Made by a program: the position numbers and the translations under genes | Notes under the pieces: generated by a model | What the model was told of the DNA's origin: nothing | Seen by the model: the letters and a program-made list of their open reading frames with translations, nothing else | Databases searched by the model: none | Shown here: one piece after another, positions 1 to 9,558 of the stretch | How positions within the stretch are numbered: the first letter of the stretch is position 1 | Layout of the letters: every line of letters starts with the position of its first letter | Origin: Azospirillum halopraeferens DSM 3675 | GTDB taxonomy: Bacteria; Pseudomonadota; Alphaproteobacteria; Azospirillales; Azospirillaceae | NCBI RefSeq assembly: GCF_000429625.1 | Contig: NZ_AUCF01000005.1 | Span: forward strand, 186,001 to 250,000 | Length of the DNA stretch: 64,000 nucleotides | Reading direction: 5' to 3'

Positions 1-94
1 CCAGCACGATGCCCAGGTCCATCGTCTCGACACGGTCGAGGGCGGGGCGGTCGAGAGGGGGTGTATCCATGTCCGTACGCTCCGGCGATGCCAT
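1..94 (-). CDS. Partial N-terminus of a protein, possibly DUF3305-type, in the formate dehydrogenase accessory cluster
   Basis: An open frame enters from the left edge on the minus strand and starts at ATG 94 (alternative ATG at 70), 16 nt after the mobA stop. The visible residues begin MASPERTDMDTPP and continue to ETMDLGIVL. A GGAAGGACGGAG stretch precedes ATG 94. Alphaproteobacterial formate dehydrogenase accessory clusters often have a DUF3305 gene next to mobA and fdhD, and such proteins have a G-(I/V)-V-(L/V)-E-R motif near the N-terminus; the visible end agrees with that but is too short to prove it. The product call is inference from context. Confidence 0.4.
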   Translation of the reverse strand, partial: MASPERTDMDTPPLDRPALDRVETMDLGIVL

Positions 95-110
95 GCTCCG
101 TCCTTCCGCC

Positions 111-743
111 CTACCCCGCCACGCCGTCCCGCAGCAGCCGTTCCGCCTCCTCCAGGTCCTCGGGCCGGTTGGTGTTGAAGAAGGGGTCCACGGGGTCGGT
201 GTCGAAGGCGGCCACCGCCAGCCGGTAGCGGCCGGTCCACACGTCCACCTTGCGCACCTCCTCCTCCACCATGGCGCGGCGCAGATCGTCGGCCAGGCGC
301 ACCGGCCACAGCCCGAACACCGGGTGGTCACGCCCGCCGGAGCGGGCGCAGGCGAGGTCGGCCCCCTCCGCCTCCACCGCCCGCACCAGCCGCGCCACCA
401 GGTCGCGCGGCAGGAACGGCGCATCGGTGGCGAAGCTGGCCACCCAGCGGGCCTCCGGCGCCCGGGCGCGCGCCCACTCCATCCCCGTCAGCACGCCGGC
501 CAGCGGCCCGGCGTAGCCCTCCACCACATCCGGCACCACCGGCAGGTCGAAGGCGGCGAAGCGCTGCGGGTCGCCGTTGGCGTTCAGCACCAGCGCCCCC
601 ACCTGCGGGCGCACGGCGTCGATCACCCGTTCCAGCACGCTCCGCCCGCCCAGCCGGCGCAGGGTCTTGTCGCCGCCGCCCATGCGCCGCGACAGGCCGC
701 CGGCCAGCAGCACCCCGGCGATCGCCCCGGCTTCAGTCGTCAT
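111..743 (-). CDS. mobA: Molybdenum cofactor guanylyltransferase MobA
   Basis: Transfers GMP from GTP to Mo-molybdopterin, giving the guanine dinucleotide cofactor used by enzymes such as formate dehydrogenase and nitrate reductase; cytoplasmic. The N-terminus carries the nucleotidyltransferase signature [14 protein letters not shown] (about residues 11-24), and later [16 protein letters not shown] and ATDAPFLP match the guanine/metal-binding region of the family. Length is 210 aa, normal for MobA. The start is placed at ATG 743, which overlaps the end of fdhD by 11 bp and implies translational coupling; a longer frame reaches 788 but would lie deep inside fdhD. Confidence in the family is high. 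Confidence 0.93.
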   Translation of the reverse strand: MTTEAGAIAGVLLAGGLSRRMGGGDKTLRRLGGRSVLERVIDAVRPQVGALVLNANGDPQRFAAFDLPVVPDVVEGYAGPLAGVLTGMEWARARAPEARWVASFATDAPFLPRDLVARLVRAVEAEGADLACARSGGRDHPVFGLWPVRLADDLRRAMVEEEVRKVDVWTGRYRLAVAAFDTDPVDPFFNTNRPEDLEEAERLLRDGVAG

Positions 744-1614
744 CGCGGCTCCCCTTGCGTTGGTGGCGGTCCGGCTCCTCGCCGGCAACCGCGGGATCGG
801 CGTCGAAGTCCAGCCGGTCGAGGCCGGCCAGGGCGATGAAGCGCTTCCCCTTGGCCCGCCCGACCAGCGTCAGGTTGGCCTGGCGCGCCAGTTCCACCCC
901 CCAGGCGGTGAAGCCGGAGCGGGAGACCAGGATGGGGATGCGCATCTGCACCGTCTTGATGACCATCTCACTGGTGAGCCGGCCGGTGGTGTAGAAAATC
1001 TTGTCCTCGGGGTCCACCCCGTGCAGGTGCATGTACCCGCGCACCTTGTCCACCGCGTTGTGGCGGCCGACGTCCTCCATGTAGATCAGCGGCCGGTCCT
1101 CGCGGCACAGCACGCAGCCGTGGATCGCCCCGGCCTCCAGGTACAGGCTGGGGGTGAGGTTGATCGCCTTCGACAGCGCGTAGATCCACGAGGTGCGCAG
1201 CCGCGCCTGCGGGTTCAGGCGCACCGTCTCGAACACCTCCATGACGTCGCCGAAGGCGGTGCCCTGGGCGCAGCCCGAGGTCAGCGTCTTCTTCTTCAGC
1301 TTCTGCTGATAGTCGGTGGTGCGCCCGGTGCGCACGACGACGGTGTCCGTCTCCTCGTCCACATCGACACCGGTGATGCGGTCGTCGGGGCGCAGCATGT
1401 TCTGGTTGAGCAGATAGCCGACCGCCAGATACTCCGGATAGTCGCCGATCGTCATCATGGTGACGATCTCCTGCCCGTTGAGGAACAGGGTCAGCGGCCG
1501 TTCCACCGTCACCGACGTCTCGATGGGCCGGTTCTCCTGGTCCACGCCGCCGACCCGGCGGGTCAGGCGGGGATCGGCCGGGTCCGGCCGGATGGTGAAG
1601 TCCTGCATGTCCAT
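733..1614 (-). CDS. fdhD: Formate dehydrogenase accessory sulfurtransferase FdhD
   Basis: FdhD passes sulfur from the cysteine desulfurase to the bis-MGD cofactor and is needed for formate dehydrogenase activity. The protein (293 aa) has the family blocks [16 protein letters not shown] (single Cys about residue 115, where E. coli has a CxxC) and [12 protein letters not shown]. The single-Cys SGCxQGT form is one I associate with alpha- and betaproteobacteria. Start chosen at ATG 1614 with GGGAGGA 12 nt upstream; ATG 1608 is possible. It overlaps mobA by 11 bp and is divergent from tupB, so the 112-bp gap should hold both promoters. Its likely clients are the formate dehydrogenase at 54029-57187 and a second one probably left of the window. 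Confidence 0.93.
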   Translation of the reverse strand: MDMQDFTIRPDPADPRLTRRVGGVDQENRPIETSVTVERPLTLFLNGQEIVTMMTIGDYPEYLAVGYLLNQNMLRPDDRITGVDVDEETDTVVVRTGRTTDYQQKLKKKTLTSGCAQGTAFGDVMEVFETVRLNPQARLRTSWIYALSKAINLTPSLYLEAGAIHGCVLCREDRPLIYMEDVGRHNAVDKVRGYMHLHGVDPEDKIFYTTGRLTSEMVIKTVQMRIPILVSRSGFTAWGVELARQANLTLVGRAKGKRFIALAGLDRLDFDADPAVAGEEPDRHQRKGSRDDD

Positions 1615-1726
1615 TCTTCGGATGGTCCTCCCCCGGCAGAGGATGGTGGCATTACCAACGTACGGCAAGCGTCCCGACACCCTTGTAAGCCATGCAGGAA
1701 AACGGCATAAGAATGCAGGTCACCGG

Positions 1727-2440
1727 ATGGTCACCATGCACGAGTTCGCCGGCGCCTTCGCCACCGCCTTCCACCTCATCGGCACGCTCGACCCCGATCT
1801 CGTGGGCATCGTCGGGCTGTCGCTGCGCGTCAGCCTGTCCGCCGTCGCCCTGGCGGCGCTGATCGGCCTGCCCCTGGGGGCGGCGGTGGCGGCGTTCGAC
1901 TTCCCCGGCCGGCGCGCCGTGGCCGTCCTGCTCAACGCCATGATGGGATTGCCGCCGGTGGTCGTCGGGCTGATCGTCTACCTCCTGCTGTCGCGCTCCG
2001 GCCCGCTGGGCGTGCTGGGGCTGCTGTTCACACCGGAGGCAATGATCATCGCCCAGGCCGTCCTGATCACCCCCATCGTCGCCGCGCTCGCCCGTCAGAC
2101 GGTGGAAGACCTGCTGCTGGAGTACGGGGAGTTGCTGCGCGTGGTCGGCGCCGGCCCGGTGCGCACCATCGTCACCCTGCTGTCGGAGGGACGGGCCAGC
2201 CTGGTCACCACGGTGCTGGCCGGCTTCGGCCGCGCCTCGGCGGAGGTCGGAGCGGTGATGATCGTCGGCGGCAACATCGACCAGGTCACCCGCGTGATGA
2301 CCACCGCCATCGCCCTGGAAACCAGCCGGGGCGACCTGCCGCTGGCGCTGGGCCTGGGCATGATCCTCATCGCCCTGTCCCTGGCGGTGAACGCCGCCGT
2401 CGCCGTGGTGCGCGACCGCGACCGCGCCCGCGTTCTCTGA
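1727..2440 (+). CDS. tupB: Tungstate ABC transporter permease TupB
   Basis: Integral inner-membrane permease of a tungstate uptake system. About five to six hydrophobic segments are visible (for example around residues 25-48, 57-80 and 195-225), and the region EYGELLRVVGAG with the following segment resembles the binding-protein-dependent transport EAA loop. Length 237 aa matches the TupB family. Start ATG 1727; ATG 1736 is nearly as good. The gene lies 48 nt upstream of tupA, and the order tupB-tupA is reversed from the common tupA-tupB-tupC. No ATPase gene follows. TupB could be confused with other molybdate-type permeases, but the neighbouring TupA settles the substrate class. Confidence 0.85.
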   Translation: MVTMHEFAGAFATAFHLIGTLDPDLVGIVGLSLRVSLSAVALAALIGLPLGAAVAAFDFPGRRAVAVLLNAMMGLPPVVVGLIVYLLLSRSGPLGVLGLLFTPEAMIIAQAVLITPIVAALARQTVEDLLLEYGELLRVVGAGPVRTIVTLLSEGRASLVTTVLAGFGRASAEVGAVMIVGGNIDQVTRVMTTAIALETSRGDLPLALGLGMILIALSLAVNAAVAVVRDRDRARVL

Positions 2441-2488
2441 ACCCCGCTCCGCAGGCTCCGAACGACAAGACCAACGAGGGATACCATC

Positions 2489-3322
2489 ATGCTGCGCCGC
2501 ACCTTCGTCGCCGCCCTGGCGGCCGCCGCGGTCCTTGCCGGGACCATTCCCGCCGCCGCGCAGGAGCGCTTCATCACCGTCGCCTCCACCACCTCGACGG
2601 CGGACTCCGGCCTGTTCGGCGCGATCCTGCCGCATTTCACCCGCAAGACCGGCATTGCCGTGCGCGTGGTCGCCAGGGGCACGGGCCAGGCCATCGACAT
2701 GGCCCGGCGCGGCGACGCCGACGTGCTGTTCGTCCATCACAAACCGTCGGAAGAGGCGTTCGTCGCCGAGGGCTTCGGTGTCGAGCGCAGGCCGGTCATG
2801 TACAACGACTTCGTCATCGTCGGCCCGGCCGCCGATCCGGCCGGCGCCGGCGGTCAACCGGACGTCGCCCGGGCGCTGGCCCGCATCGCCGCCGCCAAGG
2901 CGGATTTCATCTCGCGCGGCGACGACAGCGGCACCAACAAGGCCGAACTCGCCCTGTGGAAGACCGCGGGCATCGACCCGAAGACCGCCCCCGGCGGCTG
3001 GTACAAGGCGATCGGTCAGGGCATGGGCGCCGCCCTCAACACCGCCGCGGCGACCGGCGGCTACACCCTCAGCGACCGCGGCACCTGGATCAGCTTCAGG
3101 AACCGCCGCGATCTCCGCATCCTGGTCGAAGGCGACCAGCGCCTGTTCAACCAGTACGGCGTCATCCCGGTCAACCCGGCGAAGTTCCCGCACGTGAAGG
3201 CGCAGGACAGCCGGGCCTTCGTGGACTGGCTGGTGTCGGCCGAAGGCCAGCAGGCCATCGCCGACTACAGGATCGAGGGCGAGGCCCTGTTCTTCCCCAA
3301 CGCCAACGAGCCGGGGGCCTAA
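2489..3322 (+). CDS. tupA: Tungstate-binding periplasmic protein TupA
   Basis: High-affinity periplasmic tungstate receptor. A signal peptide occupies residues 1-23 (LRR, a long Ala/Leu-rich core, then AAAQE). The mature protein opens with the TupA block ASTTSTADSGLF, where the Thr-Thr-Ser segment contributes to oxyanion binding, and carries SRGDDSGTNKAEL in the middle, also a family hallmark. It is 277 aa, the usual length. A GAGGG ribosome site lies 9 nt before ATG 2489. Co-transcription with tupB is likely. Tungsten supply would suit a W/Mo formate dehydrogenase; molybdate cannot be excluded from sequence alone. Confidence 0.92.
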   Translation: MLRRTFVAALAAAAVLAGTIPAAAQERFITVASTTSTADSGLFGAILPHFTRKTGIAVRVVARGTGQAIDMARRGDADVLFVHHKPSEEAFVAEGFGVERRPVMYNDFVIVGPAADPAGAGGQPDVARALARIAAAKADFISRGDDSGTNKAELALWKTAGIDPKTAPGGWYKAIGQGMGAALNTAAATGGYTLSDRGTWISFRNRRDLRILVEGDQRLFNQYGVIPVNPAKFPHVKAQDSRAFVDWLVSAEGQQAIADYRIEGEALFFPNANEPGA

Positions 3323-3327
3323 CCCCT

Positions 3328-4221
3328 TTACGGACCGTTGAACCGCACCGCACCCGTCGCCGCCACGTCGTAGCCTCCCAGCTCGGCGGCGCGGACGCGG
3401 AAGGCGTCGCCGCGGGCGAAGGCCAGCAGGGCCTGCACCGGCGGCTCGAAGTAGTCGCGCCGGCGCATCACCAGATCGAACCGCTCTTCGGCCAGCGGGA
3501 TCGCCTCCAGCCGGAGCAGCCGACCGACCGCCAGCGCGCCCAACCCGGCATCGGCCCGGCCCTCCAGAACCGCCAGCCCCAGATCCATTTCGGTGCGCGC
3601 CGGAACGGGCAGCGTCTCCAGGTCGGACAGCCGCAGGCCCGCGGCGGCCAGCAGATGCTCCAGCAGCACCTGCGCGCCGGCATCGGCCTGGCGCCTCACC
3701 ACCCGCGCCCGTTTTGCCGCCAGGTCCGCCGGACCGGCAATGCCCAGCGGGTTGCCGGGGGCCAGCAGCAGCGCCTGGGTGCGTCGCGCCCACTCCACCG
3801 CGACCACGTCCAGGCCGGGCAGCCCCCGCTCGATCATCGGCACGTTGTAGGCGCCGGTGTCCGGGTCGATGACGTGCAGGCCGCACACCGCCGCCTCCCC
3901 CGCGGCCAGCCGGCGCAGCCCGTCCAGGCTGCCGTCGGCGTGCACCGCGAGACCGCTGCCCGATTCCCGCACCGCCCATTCCAGCAGCGGGTCGGCGGAA
4001 CCGGCGACGACCGGCGGCGGGTCGCCGCGGTCGACGCGCACGCCGGCCGGCGCGTTCTCCGCCCCCGCCGCCACCCAGCGGTCGATCAGCGCCTTGGGGA
4101 ACAGCCACTTTCCGGTGACGCGCGAACACGGGATGCGCCGCGCCGCGACCAGGTCGTAAACCTTGCGTTCCTTGATGCGCAGGTAGTCGGCCACCTCGCG
4201 CGTGTTCATCATGTCGGGCAT
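3328..4221 (-). CDS. One-component regulator: excisionase-like HTH plus periplasmic-binding-like ligand domain
   Basis: The N-terminus (about 1-50) is a MerR/excisionase-type helix-turn-helix with the segments MNTREVADYLRI, KVYDLVAARRIPCSRV and GKWLFPKALIDRW. The rest (about 70-297) resembles the substrate-binding fold of PBP_like regulators (PF12727 type), with blocks such as GSADPLLEWAV, GLHVIDPDTGAYN and DAGLGALAVGRLL. Such proteins sit beside tungstate/molybdate transporters and formate dehydrogenase genes, so an oxyanion- or cofactor-responsive repressor of tup/fdh genes is a reasonable inference. Start ATG 4221 has GAGGA 11 nt upstream; ATG 4212 or 4209 are alternatives. It converges with tupA (5-bp gap) and is divergent from the ferredoxin gene over 132 bp. 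Confidence 0.75.
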   Translation of the reverse strand: MPDMMNTREVADYLRIKERKVYDLVAARRIPCSRVTGKWLFPKALIDRWVAAGAENAPAGVRVDRGDPPPVVAGSADPLLEWAVRESGSGLAVHADGSLDGLRRLAAGEAAVCGLHVIDPDTGAYNVPMIERGLPGLDVVAVEWARRTQALLLAPGNPLGIAGPADLAAKRARVVRRQADAGAQVLLEHLLAAAGLRLSDLETLPVPARTEMDLGLAVLEGRADAGLGALAVGRLLRLEAIPLAEERFDLVMRRRDYFEPPVQALLAFARGDAFRVRAAELGGYDVAATGAVRFNGP

Positions 4222-4353
4222 GGCCGCCGATGTCCTCGAAAAGATTCCGGTCGCCAAGTGCGGCGCACCCCAGATATAGCGGAAGACGGACAGGAGCGGG
4301 ACGCCCCATCGCGCCCGCGCGAAGAAGCCCCCGGGGGGAAGAAAGTGGAAGCC

Positions 4354-6417
4354 ATGAAGATCGCCGGCCGCACGGTTCTCGTGTGCGATTGCGGCCGCTC
4401 CATGCCGCTCGACGGGAAGGAGCTGGCCACCGCCTGCGGCGCCGACGGTGCCGCCACCGTCCACAGCCAGCTCTGCCGCGGCGAACTGGACCGCTTCGAA
4501 CGCCACGCCGCGGCCGGCGGCGCGCCGCTGCTGGTCGCCTGCACCCAGGAAGCCCCGCTGTTCACCGAGATCGCCGGCCAGGCCAACCCCGACGCGGCGC
4601 TGAGCTTCGTCAACATCCGCGAAACCGCCGGCTGGTCGCAGGACGCCGGCGCCGCCCTGCCCAAGATGGCTGCCCTGATCGCCGAGGCGGCGCCGGAGGT
4701 GCCGCCCACCGGCACGGTGACGCTGAAATCCGAAGGCGTATGCCTGGTGTACGGCACCGACGAGCGCGCCATCGAGGCGGCCCGCCGTCTGGCCGGCCGT
4801 CTCGACGTGACGGTGCTGCTGAGCCGCCCGCGCGACGTGCCGCCGCCCCGCGTCATGGACGTTCCGGTGTTCAAAGGCACGGTGCGCGCTGCGCGCGGCC
4901 GGCTGGGGCAGTTCGAGATCGTGGTGGACGACTACGCCCCGGCGGTGCCCTCCTCCCGCGACGCCCTGCGCTTCGAGGCGGCGCGCCAGGGGGCGGCGTC
5001 GCGCTGCGACGTCATCCTCGACCTCACCGGCGGCCCGCCGCTGTTCCCGGCCCACGGCCGGCGCGACGGCTATCTGCGCCCCGATCCCGACGACCCCGCG
5101 GCGGTGGCGCGGGCGCTGTTCGACGCGGCCGATCTGGTGGGCGAGTTCGAGAAGCCGCGCTACGTCGCCTTCAAGGCGGACCTGTGCGCCCATTCCCGCA
5201 GCCGGCAGACGGGCTGCACCCGCTGCCTGGACGTCTGCCCCACCGGCGCCATCGCGCCGGCCGGCGATCACGTGGCCATCGACCCGTACGTGTGCGCCGG
5301 CTGCGGCTCCTGCGCCGCGGTGTGCCCGACCGGTGCGGCCACCTATGCCCTGCCGCCGCTGCAGTCGCTGTTCGACCGGCTGCGCACGCTGCTCGGCACA
5401 TACCACCGCGCCGGCGGGCGCGACGCCGTGCTGCTGGTGCACGACCCGCGCCATGGCGCCGATGTCATCTCCCTGATGGCCCGCCACGGCCGCGGCCTGC
5501 CGGCCGCCGTGCTGCCGTTCGCGGTGCACGAGGTGACGCAGCTCGGCCTCGACTTCTTCGCCGTGGCCCACGCGTACGGCGCGGCGCAGATCCGCGTGCT
5601 GACCGGCCCGGCCAATACGGGGGAGACGGCGGGGCTCGCCAGCCAGATCGGCCTGATCGAGACGGCGATGAGCGGGCTCGGCTACGGCTCCGGCCGGGTC
5701 GGCGTCATCGACGATGCCGATCCCGACGCGGTGGAGGCGGCGTTGTGGAGCCTGCCCGCCATCGCGGCGCCCGCCCCCGGCAGCTTCCTGCCCATGGGCG
5801 GCAAGCGTACGCTGGTGATGCTGGCCCTGCGCCACCTGCACGCGGCGGCGCCGCAGCCGGTGGAGGTGCTGCCCCTTCCCGCCGGCGCCCCCTTCGGCGG
5901 GGTGGCGGTGAACACCGACGGCTGTACGCTCTGCCTGTCCTGCGTCGGCGCCTGCCCCACCGGGGCGCTGCTCGACAATCCGGACAAGCCGATGCTGAGC
6001 TTCACCCGGGACGCCTGCGTGCAGTGCGGCCTGTGCCGCAGCACCTGCCCGGAGAAGGTGGTGTCGCTGGTGCCGGAGATCGACTTCCGCGACTCCGCCC
6101 GCCGCCCCGTGGTGATCAAGGAGGAGGAGCCGTTCTGCTGCGTGCGCTGCGGCAAGCCCTTCGCCACCAAATCGGCGATCGACAAGATCGTCACCGCCCT
6201 GGCGGGCCGGCACTGGATGTTCGCCACGCCGGAAGCGGCCAACCGCATCCGCATGTGCGAGGACTGCCGCGTGGTCGACCAGTTCGAGCGCGACGACCCC
6301 TTCAAGCTGGGCGGCCCGCGCGTGCCGCGCACCACCGAGGACTATCTGCGGGAACGGGACGAGCGCAAGGTCACCGCGGCCGGCGCGCAGAACGAGGGGA
6401 CCGACGACGGCGCCTGA
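4354..6417 (+). CDS. Multi-[4Fe-4S] ferredoxin-like protein of formate dehydrogenase clusters
   Basis: A 687-aa iron-sulfur protein. Four ferredoxin-type cysteine clusters are visible: CTRCLDVCP (from residue 288), CAGCGSCAAVCP (from 314), CTLCLSCVGACP (from 524) and CVQCGLCRSTCP (from 555). A CCVRCGKPF...CEDC zinc- or cluster-type pair lies near the C-terminus, and CDC is at residues 11-13. The part between cluster pairs has no obvious catalytic motif. Related proteins are found with fdhD, mobA, DUF3305/DUF3306 and tup genes in Proteobacteria, so an electron-transfer or maturation role for formate dehydrogenase is inferred; it is not established. Start ATG 4354 follows a GGGGGGAAGAAAG run; GTG 4345 is possible. 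Confidence 0.82.
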   Translation: MKIAGRTVLVCDCGRSMPLDGKELATACGADGAATVHSQLCRGELDRFERHAAAGGAPLLVACTQEAPLFTEIAGQANPDAALSFVNIRETAGWSQDAGAALPKMAALIAEAAPEVPPTGTVTLKSEGVCLVYGTDERAIEAARRLAGRLDVTVLLSRPRDVPPPRVMDVPVFKGTVRAARGRLGQFEIVVDDYAPAVPSSRDALRFEAARQGAASRCDVILDLTGGPPLFPAHGRRDGYLRPDPDDPAAVARALFDAADLVGEFEKPRYVAFKADLCAHSRSRQTGCTRCLDVCPTGAIAPAGDHVAIDPYVCAGCGSCAAVCPTGAATYALPPLQSLFDRLRTLLGTYHRAGGRDAVLLVHDPRHGADVISLMARHGRGLPAAVLPFAVHEVTQLGLDFFAVAHAYGAAQIRVLTGPANTGETAGLASQIGLIETAMSGLGYGSGRVGVIDDADPDAVEAALWSLPAIAAPAPGSFLPMGGKRTLVMLALRHLHAAAPQPVEVLPLPAGAPFGGVAVNTDGCTLCLSCVGACPTGALLDNPDKPMLSFTRDACVQCGLCRSTCPEKVVSLVPEIDFRDSARRPVVIKEEEPFCCVRCGKPFATKSAIDKIVTALAGRHWMFATPEAANRIRMCEDCRVVDQFERDDPFKLGGPRVPRTTEDYLRERDERKVTAAGAQNEGTDDGA

Positions 6418-6546
6418 CGGCGGTCCGCCACCCGTGAGATTCGGTGCATCCCCGGCTCCGCCGCGGCACGGCAGGGAATCCTTAACTTTTATAAGGGTTT
6501 CATGATCTTGCTGCCGTGATCGCGGCCGAACCGGGAGTACGACGCC

Positions 6547-8247
6547 ATGCTCAGCGCCCTCACCTTGCGCGTGCGCCTGCTGCTGTTGGCCGTGCTGGCC
6601 GCCGGCGGGCTCCTCGTCCTCGGCGCGATCGACCTGACACACCTGCGCACGGCGCAGATGGAAGGCAACCGCGTCATGCTGCGCAACGTGGTGGACACCG
6701 TGCGCGGTGTCGTCGCCCACTTCCACGCGGAGGCGCAGGCCGGCCGCATGACCGAGGCCGAGGCGCAGACCCGGGCGCGCGACGTGGTGCGCGGCCTGCG
6801 CTATGCCGGCGGCGAGTACCTGTTCATCTACGCCTACGACGGCACCACGCTGGTGCTGGCCCCCCGCGCCGCGGAGGAGAACTCCAGGGGCATGATCGAC
6901 CTGAAGGACTCCGACGGCGTCACCTTCGTGAGGGCGCTGATCGACGCGGCCCGGCAGGGCGGCGGTTTCGTGGAATACCGGTTTCCCAAGGCGGGCGGCG
7001 TCGAGCCTCTGCCCAAACTGAGCTACGCCGCCGGATTCCAACCCTGGCAATGGATGATCGGCACCGGCGTCTACATCGACGACGTGGACGCCGCCTATTG
7101 GCGCAACGCCGCGACCCTGCTCAGCGTGGTCGCGGTCCTGGTGGCGCTGGTCGCCGGCGGCGCCCTGCTGATCGGCCGCCGGGTGACGGCGACGGTGGAC
7201 GGCTTCGCCGCGGCCATGCGCCGGCTGGCCGCCGGCGAGACGGACGTGGCGATTCCCGGCGAGGGGCGCCGCGACGAGTTCGGCACCATGGCGGCGGCGC
7301 TGCGCGTCTTCCGGGATGAGACGGCGGAGAACCGCCGCCTGCTGGCCGAACAGGAGCGCCTGAAGCACGAGGCGCGCGACACCGAGCGCCGCGCCCTGCT
7401 GCGCATGGCCAACGACGTGCAGTCCCGCGTGCAGTCCGCCGTCGGGCGCGTCGCCGAGGAAACGCAGGGTCTGGTCGCCGCCTCGCGCACCTTGTCGGCC
7501 AGCGCCGAGGAGACCCGCCGGCGCAGCGCCGCCGTCTCGGAAGCCTCGGAGCACACCGGCACGAACGTGGAAACGGTCGCCGCCGCCACCGAGGAGCTGT
7601 CCTCCTCCAGCCGCGAGATCGGCCGCCAGGTGGAACAGTCGGCGGTGGTGGCGCGCCGCGCCATGGACGAGGCCACCCACACCGGCACCACCGTGCGCGA
7701 GCTGGCCGAGGCCACCCAGCGAATCGGCCAGGTGGTGGAACTGATCCACTCCATCGCCAGCCGGACCAACCTGCTGGCGCTGAACGCGACCATCGAGGCC
7801 GCCCGCGCCGGCGAGGCCGGCAAGGGCTTCGCCGTCGTCGCGAGCGAGGTGAAGAACCTCGCCAACCAGACCGCCACCGCCACCGAGGAGATCACCCGGA
7901 TCATCCAATCGGTGGAGAACGGCACCCGCGCCACCGTCACCGCGATCGAACGGATCGAAGAGACCATCCGCGGCGTCAACGACACCGCCTCGGCCATCGC
8001 CGCGGCGGTGGAGGAGCAGAACGCGGCCATGGCCGACATCGCCCGCAGCGTGCAGGAAGCGGCCAACGGCACCCGCCGCATCACCGCCGAGATCGCCGGT
8101 GTCTCCGCCAGCGCCGGCGGCACGCTGACCACCGCCGGGGACGTGGCGGAGGCCAGCCGGACGCTGGAAAGCGAAGCCGGTGCCCTGAAGGAGCGCATCG
8201 ACGGGTTCCTGCGCGACCTGCGCGCCTCCGCCGGGCGGGAGGCGTGA
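6547..8247 (+). CDS. Methyl-accepting chemotaxis protein with a Cache sensor domain
   Basis: A 566-aa transmembrane chemoreceptor. Transmembrane helix 1 is about residues 9-28 and helix 2 about 188-208. Between them is a single-Cache-like ligand-binding domain with [14 protein letters not shown] and the [10 protein letters not shown] end typical of sCache_2. A HAMP segment (about 209-260) follows, then a long cytoplasmic coiled-coil signalling domain with the conserved tip around [20 protein letters not shown]. It would control flagellar behaviour through CheA/CheW. The ligand is unknown; sCache_2 receptors often bind small carboxylates. It stands alone, 129 bp after the ferredoxin gene. No CheB/CheR pentapeptide is seen at the C-terminus. 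Confidence 0.93.
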   Translation: MLSALTLRVRLLLLAVLAAGGLLVLGAIDLTHLRTAQMEGNRVMLRNVVDTVRGVVAHFHAEAQAGRMTEAEAQTRARDVVRGLRYAGGEYLFIYAYDGTTLVLAPRAAEENSRGMIDLKDSDGVTFVRALIDAARQGGGFVEYRFPKAGGVEPLPKLSYAAGFQPWQWMIGTGVYIDDVDAAYWRNAATLLSVVAVLVALVAGGALLIGRRVTATVDGFAAAMRRLAAGETDVAIPGEGRRDEFGTMAAALRVFRDETAENRRLLAEQERLKHEARDTERRALLRMANDVQSRVQSAVGRVAEETQGLVAASRTLSASAEETRRRSAAVSEASEHTGTNVETVAAATEELSSSSREIGRQVEQSAVVARRAMDEATHTGTTVRELAEATQRIGQVVELIHSIASRTNLLALNATIEAARAGEAGKGFAVVASEVKNLANQTATATEEITRIIQSVENGTRATVTAIERIEETIRGVNDTASAIAAAVEEQNAAMADIARSVQEAANGTRRITAEIAGVSASAGGTLTTAGDVAEASRTLESEAGALKERIDGFLRDLRASAGREA

Positions 8248-8275
8248 GCGCCCGCGGGGCAAAGGGACGCAGGAC

Positions 8276-8289
8276 TTGACTCTGGTCAA
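8276..8289. promoter_or_regulatory. FNR/FixK-type anaerobox upstream of moaA
   Basis: TTGACTCTGGTCAA is a perfect inverted repeat (TTGAC-4 nt-GTCAA) and fits the TTGA-N6-TCAA core recognised by FNR, FixK and FnrN regulators in Alphaproteobacteria. It lies 184 bp before the moaA start and 29 bp after the chemoreceptor stop, so it points to moaA and the nnrS-like gene. A role in raising molybdopterin synthesis at low oxygen is inferred. Confidence 0.72.
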
Positions 8290-8472
8290 TGGGGCGGCGG
8301 CCATGACATGCTTGCATGACCCGATGGTTCCAAGGGGCGAAATACCCGTCCCAAAGTCCTATATTCCGGGATCGCGGTGTGGCGGCATCATCGTGCGCCG
8401 GGGAACGGCCGCACGCCGAACGCAGGGCCCGCCACCCGCACACCGGCCGATGACCAGGGAGGACGTCGCCCC

Positions 8473-9510
8473 ATGACCGCCAGCACGCCGCCGCTTCCGG
8501 ACGCCGCACCGGCGCCGCTCGTCGATCCGTTCGGCCGCACGGTCAGCTATCTGCGCGTGTCGGTGACCGACCGCTGCGACTTCCGCTGTGTCTATTGCAT
8601 GGCCGAGGACATGAGCTTCCTGCCCAAGGCGGAGGTTCTGACCCTGGAGGAGCTGGACCGCCTGGCCACGGCCTTCGTGCGCCTGGGCACCCGCAAGATC
8701 CGCCTGACCGGCGGCGAGCCGCTGGTGCGCCGCAACATCATGGACCTGATCCGGGCGCTGGGCCGCCACGTGCGCTCCGGCGCGCTGGAGGAGCTGACGC
8801 TGACCACCAACGGCTCCATGCTGTTCAAGTACGCCGGCCCGCTGGTGGAGGCGGGCGTGCGGCGCATCAACGTCTCGCTGGACACCCTTGACCCCCACAA
8901 GTTCCAGGCCATCACCCGCTGGGGCCGGTTCGACAAGGTGATGGGCGGTCTGGAGGCGGCGGCCGGGGCGGGCCTGGAGATCAAGGTCAACTGCGTGGCG
9001 CTGAAGGGCGTCAACGACGACGAGCACAGCCGCATGGTCGCCTGGTGCGGCGAGCGCGGCTTCGACCTGACCTTCATCGAGGTGATGCCCATGGGCGACC
9101 TGGGCGAGGACGTGTCGCGCCTCGACCAGTACCTGCCCCTGTCCGCGGTGCGCGCCGACCTGGCGAAGCAGTGGACGCTGGAAGAGAGCGATTACCGCAC
9201 CGGCGGCCCCGCCCGCTATGTGACGGTGCGGGAGACGGGCCGCCGCGTCGGCTTCATCACGCCGCTGACCCACAATTTCTGCGAAAGCTGCAACCGCGTC
9301 CGCCTGACCTGCACCGGCACGCTGTTCATGTGCCTGGGCCAGGAGGATGCCGCCGACCTCCGCACGGTGCTGCGCACCAGCGACGACGACGCGGTGCTGG
9401 AGCGGGCGGTGCGCGACGCCATCGCCCGCAAGCCCAAGGGCCACGACTTCATCATCGACCGCCGCCGGGCCACCGCATCGCCGCGGCACATGAGCGTGAC
9501 GGGGGGGTGA
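8473..9510 (+). CDS. moaA: GTP 3',8-cyclase MoaA
   Basis: Radical SAM enzyme that, with MoaC, converts GTP to cyclic pyranopterin monophosphate, the first step of molybdenum cofactor synthesis. The N-terminal cluster is C35-x3-C39-x2-C42 (RCDFRCVYC), followed by [10 protein letters not shown] for SAM binding. The C-terminal second cluster is [11 protein letters not shown]...C, and the chain ends in Gly-Gly as active MoaA requires. Length is 345 aa. Start ATG 8473 has AGGGAGGA 9 nt upstream; an in-frame upstream codon at 8377 is rejected because it lacks a ribosome site. The anaerobox 184 bp upstream suggests induction at low oxygen. moaC, moaD and moaE are not in the window. Confidence 0.97.
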   Translation: MTASTPPLPDAAPAPLVDPFGRTVSYLRVSVTDRCDFRCVYCMAEDMSFLPKAEVLTLEELDRLATAFVRLGTRKIRLTGGEPLVRRNIMDLIRALGRHVRSGALEELTLTTNGSMLFKYAGPLVEAGVRRINVSLDTLDPHKFQAITRWGRFDKVMGGLEAAAGAGLEIKVNCVALKGVNDDEHSRMVAWCGERGFDLTFIEVMPMGDLGEDVSRLDQYLPLSAVRADLAKQWTLEESDYRTGGPARYVTVRETGRRVGFITPLTHNFCESCNRVRLTCTGTLFMCLGQEDAADLRTVLRTSDDDAVLERAVRDAIARKPKGHDFIIDRRRATASPRHMSVTGG

Positions 9511-9558
9511 GACCGACAGGTCGGACGTCTCCGATCCCCGATCCGTACCCACCAGGCG

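Noticed and set aside
3328..8304. Very long minus-strand open frame (over 1600 codons) opposite the ferredoxin and chemoreceptor genes
   Set aside because: Gly/Arg/His-rich shadow of real plus-strand genes in high-GC DNA; only its last part (3328-4221) is the real regulator gene.
8290..8472. Molybdenum cofactor riboswitch in the moaA leader
   Set aside because: No conserved riboswitch core could be recognised by eye; a covariance-model search would be needed.
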